Below, one piece after another: positions 62,898 to 64,000 of a stretch of DNA of 64,000 nucleotides (the first letter of the stretch is position 1; each line of letters begins with the position of its first letter). The DNA comes from Comamonadaceae bacterium 2PF. Its GTDB lineage: Bacteria; Pseudomonadota; Gammaproteobacteria; Burkholderiales; Burkholderiaceae_C. The stretch spans positions 1-64,000 of the forward strand of contig SCMV01000006.1 in the NCBI GenBank assembly GCA_005502875.1, written 5' to 3'. Below the pieces are notes generated by a model, which saw nothing but the letters and a program-made list of their open reading frames with translations, made no database searches and was not told the DNA's origin. Both the position numbers and the translations under genes were made by a program.

Positions 62898-64000
62898 TCA
62901 GGCATTGCTGCTGGCGCGCACTTCTTCCATGCTGGTGAACCCGGAGAGGACCTTCTCGATGCCGTCCTGACGCAGCGTGCGCATGCCCTCGCGCAAGGCA
63001 TGGGCGAGCAGCATGTCGGGGCTGGCACCGGTCTGGATCAGGCGGCGTGTTTCGGCGTTGACCACCAACAGTTCGTGCAACCCCAGGCGGCCTTTGTGCC
63101 CGGTGTGGCTGCAATGATCGCAACCGGGGCTGTGCCAGTGCAGCAGATGCCCATCCACGGCAAAACGCGCCTGCCATTCAGCCCGCAGTGAATCGCGGGT
63201 GACGCCGGTCGGCTCTTGCCCGAAAACGTGCAGGTACTCGTCCAACCAGCCCTCGACCTGCTCCTCGCTGGCCGGCTCGCTGACCTTGCAGGCCGGGCAC
63301 AGGCGGCGCACCAGGCGCTGGGCCAGCACGCACAACAGCGAGTCGGCAAAGCTGAACGGGTCCATGCCCATGTCGAGCAAGCGGGTGACGGTTTCCGGTG
63401 CGCTGTTGGTGTGCAGGGTCGACAGCACCAGGTGACCGGTCAGCGAGGCCTCGATGGCCGTGCGCGCCGTCTCGGTGTCGCGCATTTCGCCCACCATGAT
63501 GACGTCCGGATCAGCGCGCAGCAGCGCTCGCAAAGCCTTGGCAAAGGTCCAGTCGATCTTGGGGTTGACCTGCACTTGTCGCAGGCCCGGCTGGGTGATT
63601 TCCACCGGGTCCTCGGCCGTCCAGATCTTGCGCTCGGGAACGTTGATGAAGCTCAGCGCCGAGTGCAGGGTCGTGGTCTTGCCCGATCCGGTGGGCCCGA
63701 CGCACAGCACCATGCCGTAGGGGCGCTCCATGGCCGATTGCAGCCGGCTGAGGTTGTTGGGGCTCAGGCCGATCTTGTCAAGCGGCATCGGGCGGGACGA
63801 GCCCAGGATGCGCATGACCACGTCTTCCAGGCCATTGTTGGTCGGGATGGTGGCCACCCGCAACTCGATGCGGTATTGGGGCACGAAGCGCGCGAAGTTG
63901 ATCTTGCCGTCCTGCGGCTTGCGGCGCTCGGAGATGTCGAGGTCGCACATGATCTTGATGCGCGCGATGACGGCGCTGCGGTAGGTGTGCGGCAGCTCCA
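62898..64000 (-). CDS. GspE/PilB-type secretion ATPase, C-terminal part (5' end outside window)
   Basis: The frame runs off the right edge; the visible 367 codons include Walker A GPTGSGKTTT, the Asp box (IWTAEDPVEITQPG), Walker B VIMVGEMRDTETA, the His box LVLSTLHTN and a four-cysteine zinc motif (CPAC and CDHC). The upstream edge continues with conserved residues (KIMCDLDISERRKPQDG). This is an assembly ATPase of type II secretion or type IV pili. The long insert between the two CxxC pairs (about 50 residues) is larger than in standard GspE, so this may be an orphan member. No partner genes are visible. Confidence 0.85.
   Translation of the reverse strand, partial: ELPHTYRSAVIARIKIMCDLDISERRKPQDGKINFARFVPQYRIELRVATIPTNNGLEDVVMRILGSSRPMPLDKIGLSPNNLSRLQSAMERPYGMVLCVGPTGSGKTTTLHSALSFINVPERKIWTAEDPVEITQPGLRQVQVNPKIDWTFAKALRALLRADPDVIMVGEMRDTETARTAIEASLTGHLVLSTLHTNSAPETVTRLLDMGMDPFSFADSLLCVLAQRLVRRLCPACKVSEPASEEQVEGWLDEYLHVFGQEPTGVTRDSLRAEWQARFAVDGHLLHWHSPGCDHCSHTGHKGRLGLHELLVVNAETRRLIQTGASPDMLLAHALREGMRTLRQDGIEKVLSGFTSMEEVRASSNA

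Overview
The window is a chromosomal segment of a GC-rich betaproteobacterium, most likely order Burkholderiales (Rubrivivax/Leptothrix/Aquabacterium-type or Comamonadaceae relatives). This rests on gene content and order: purD-hemF-nadD-rsfS-rlmH-maf-rng, tolB-pal-cpoB, flhB/flhA-flhF-flhG-fliA, DUF3579, DUF1631, PEP-CTERM proteins and a cyanophycin locus. The genus is inference. No insertion sequence, integrase, prophage, rRNA operon or CRISPR array is visible.

Layout. 1-1533: the end of an ExeA/GspA ATPase and gspB (type II secretion accessory pair). 1527-9241: a cyanophycin locus with two cyanophycin synthetases (one with a degenerate ligase P-loop) divergent from an ABC exporter and a DUF1854 protein. 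9242-11410: a secreted protein of unknown function, a hemerythrin-like protein and an HU protein. 11764-15717: two tRNA-Lys genes of different anticodon, tcdA, cpoB, pal and tolB. 15872-23935: a long minus-strand housekeeping run (rng, a Rossmann protein, maf, rlmH, rsfS, nadD, hemF, purD, yebC). 24117-34300: a HerA-like ATPase, a secreted His-rich protein, lplT, alr, a thioesterase, radA, a periplasmic binding protein, murJ and rpsT.

34324-41668 is the main accessory region: an orphan type VI secretion cassette of six minus-strand genes, each overlapping the next by 1-4 bases. Order of transcription is vgrG, a DUF4123 adaptor, two near-identical DUF3304 lipoproteins (likely immunity), a DUF2235/Tle1-type lipase effector, and a small protein with two AP2-like repeats. 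Its DNA looks less GC-rich than its surroundings. No T6SS core genes are present, so the apparatus would have to be encoded elsewhere.

41794-44684 holds a DUF3579 gene and argD-argF. 44696-53752 is flagellar: flhB, flhA, flhF, an flhG-like gene that lost its Walker A motif, fliA and a soluble chemoreceptor-like protein, with a PEP-CTERM gene on the opposite strand between flhB and flhA. 54034-57650 holds a DUF1631 protein, a glutathione transferase-like protein and a second PEP-CTERM protein with a discoidin-like fold. 57730-62622 is the spoVR-yeaH-prkA stress/starvation module. The window ends inside a GspE/PilB-type ATPase gene. Residue positions and repeats were counted by eye; family names come from motif recognition, not from database searches.
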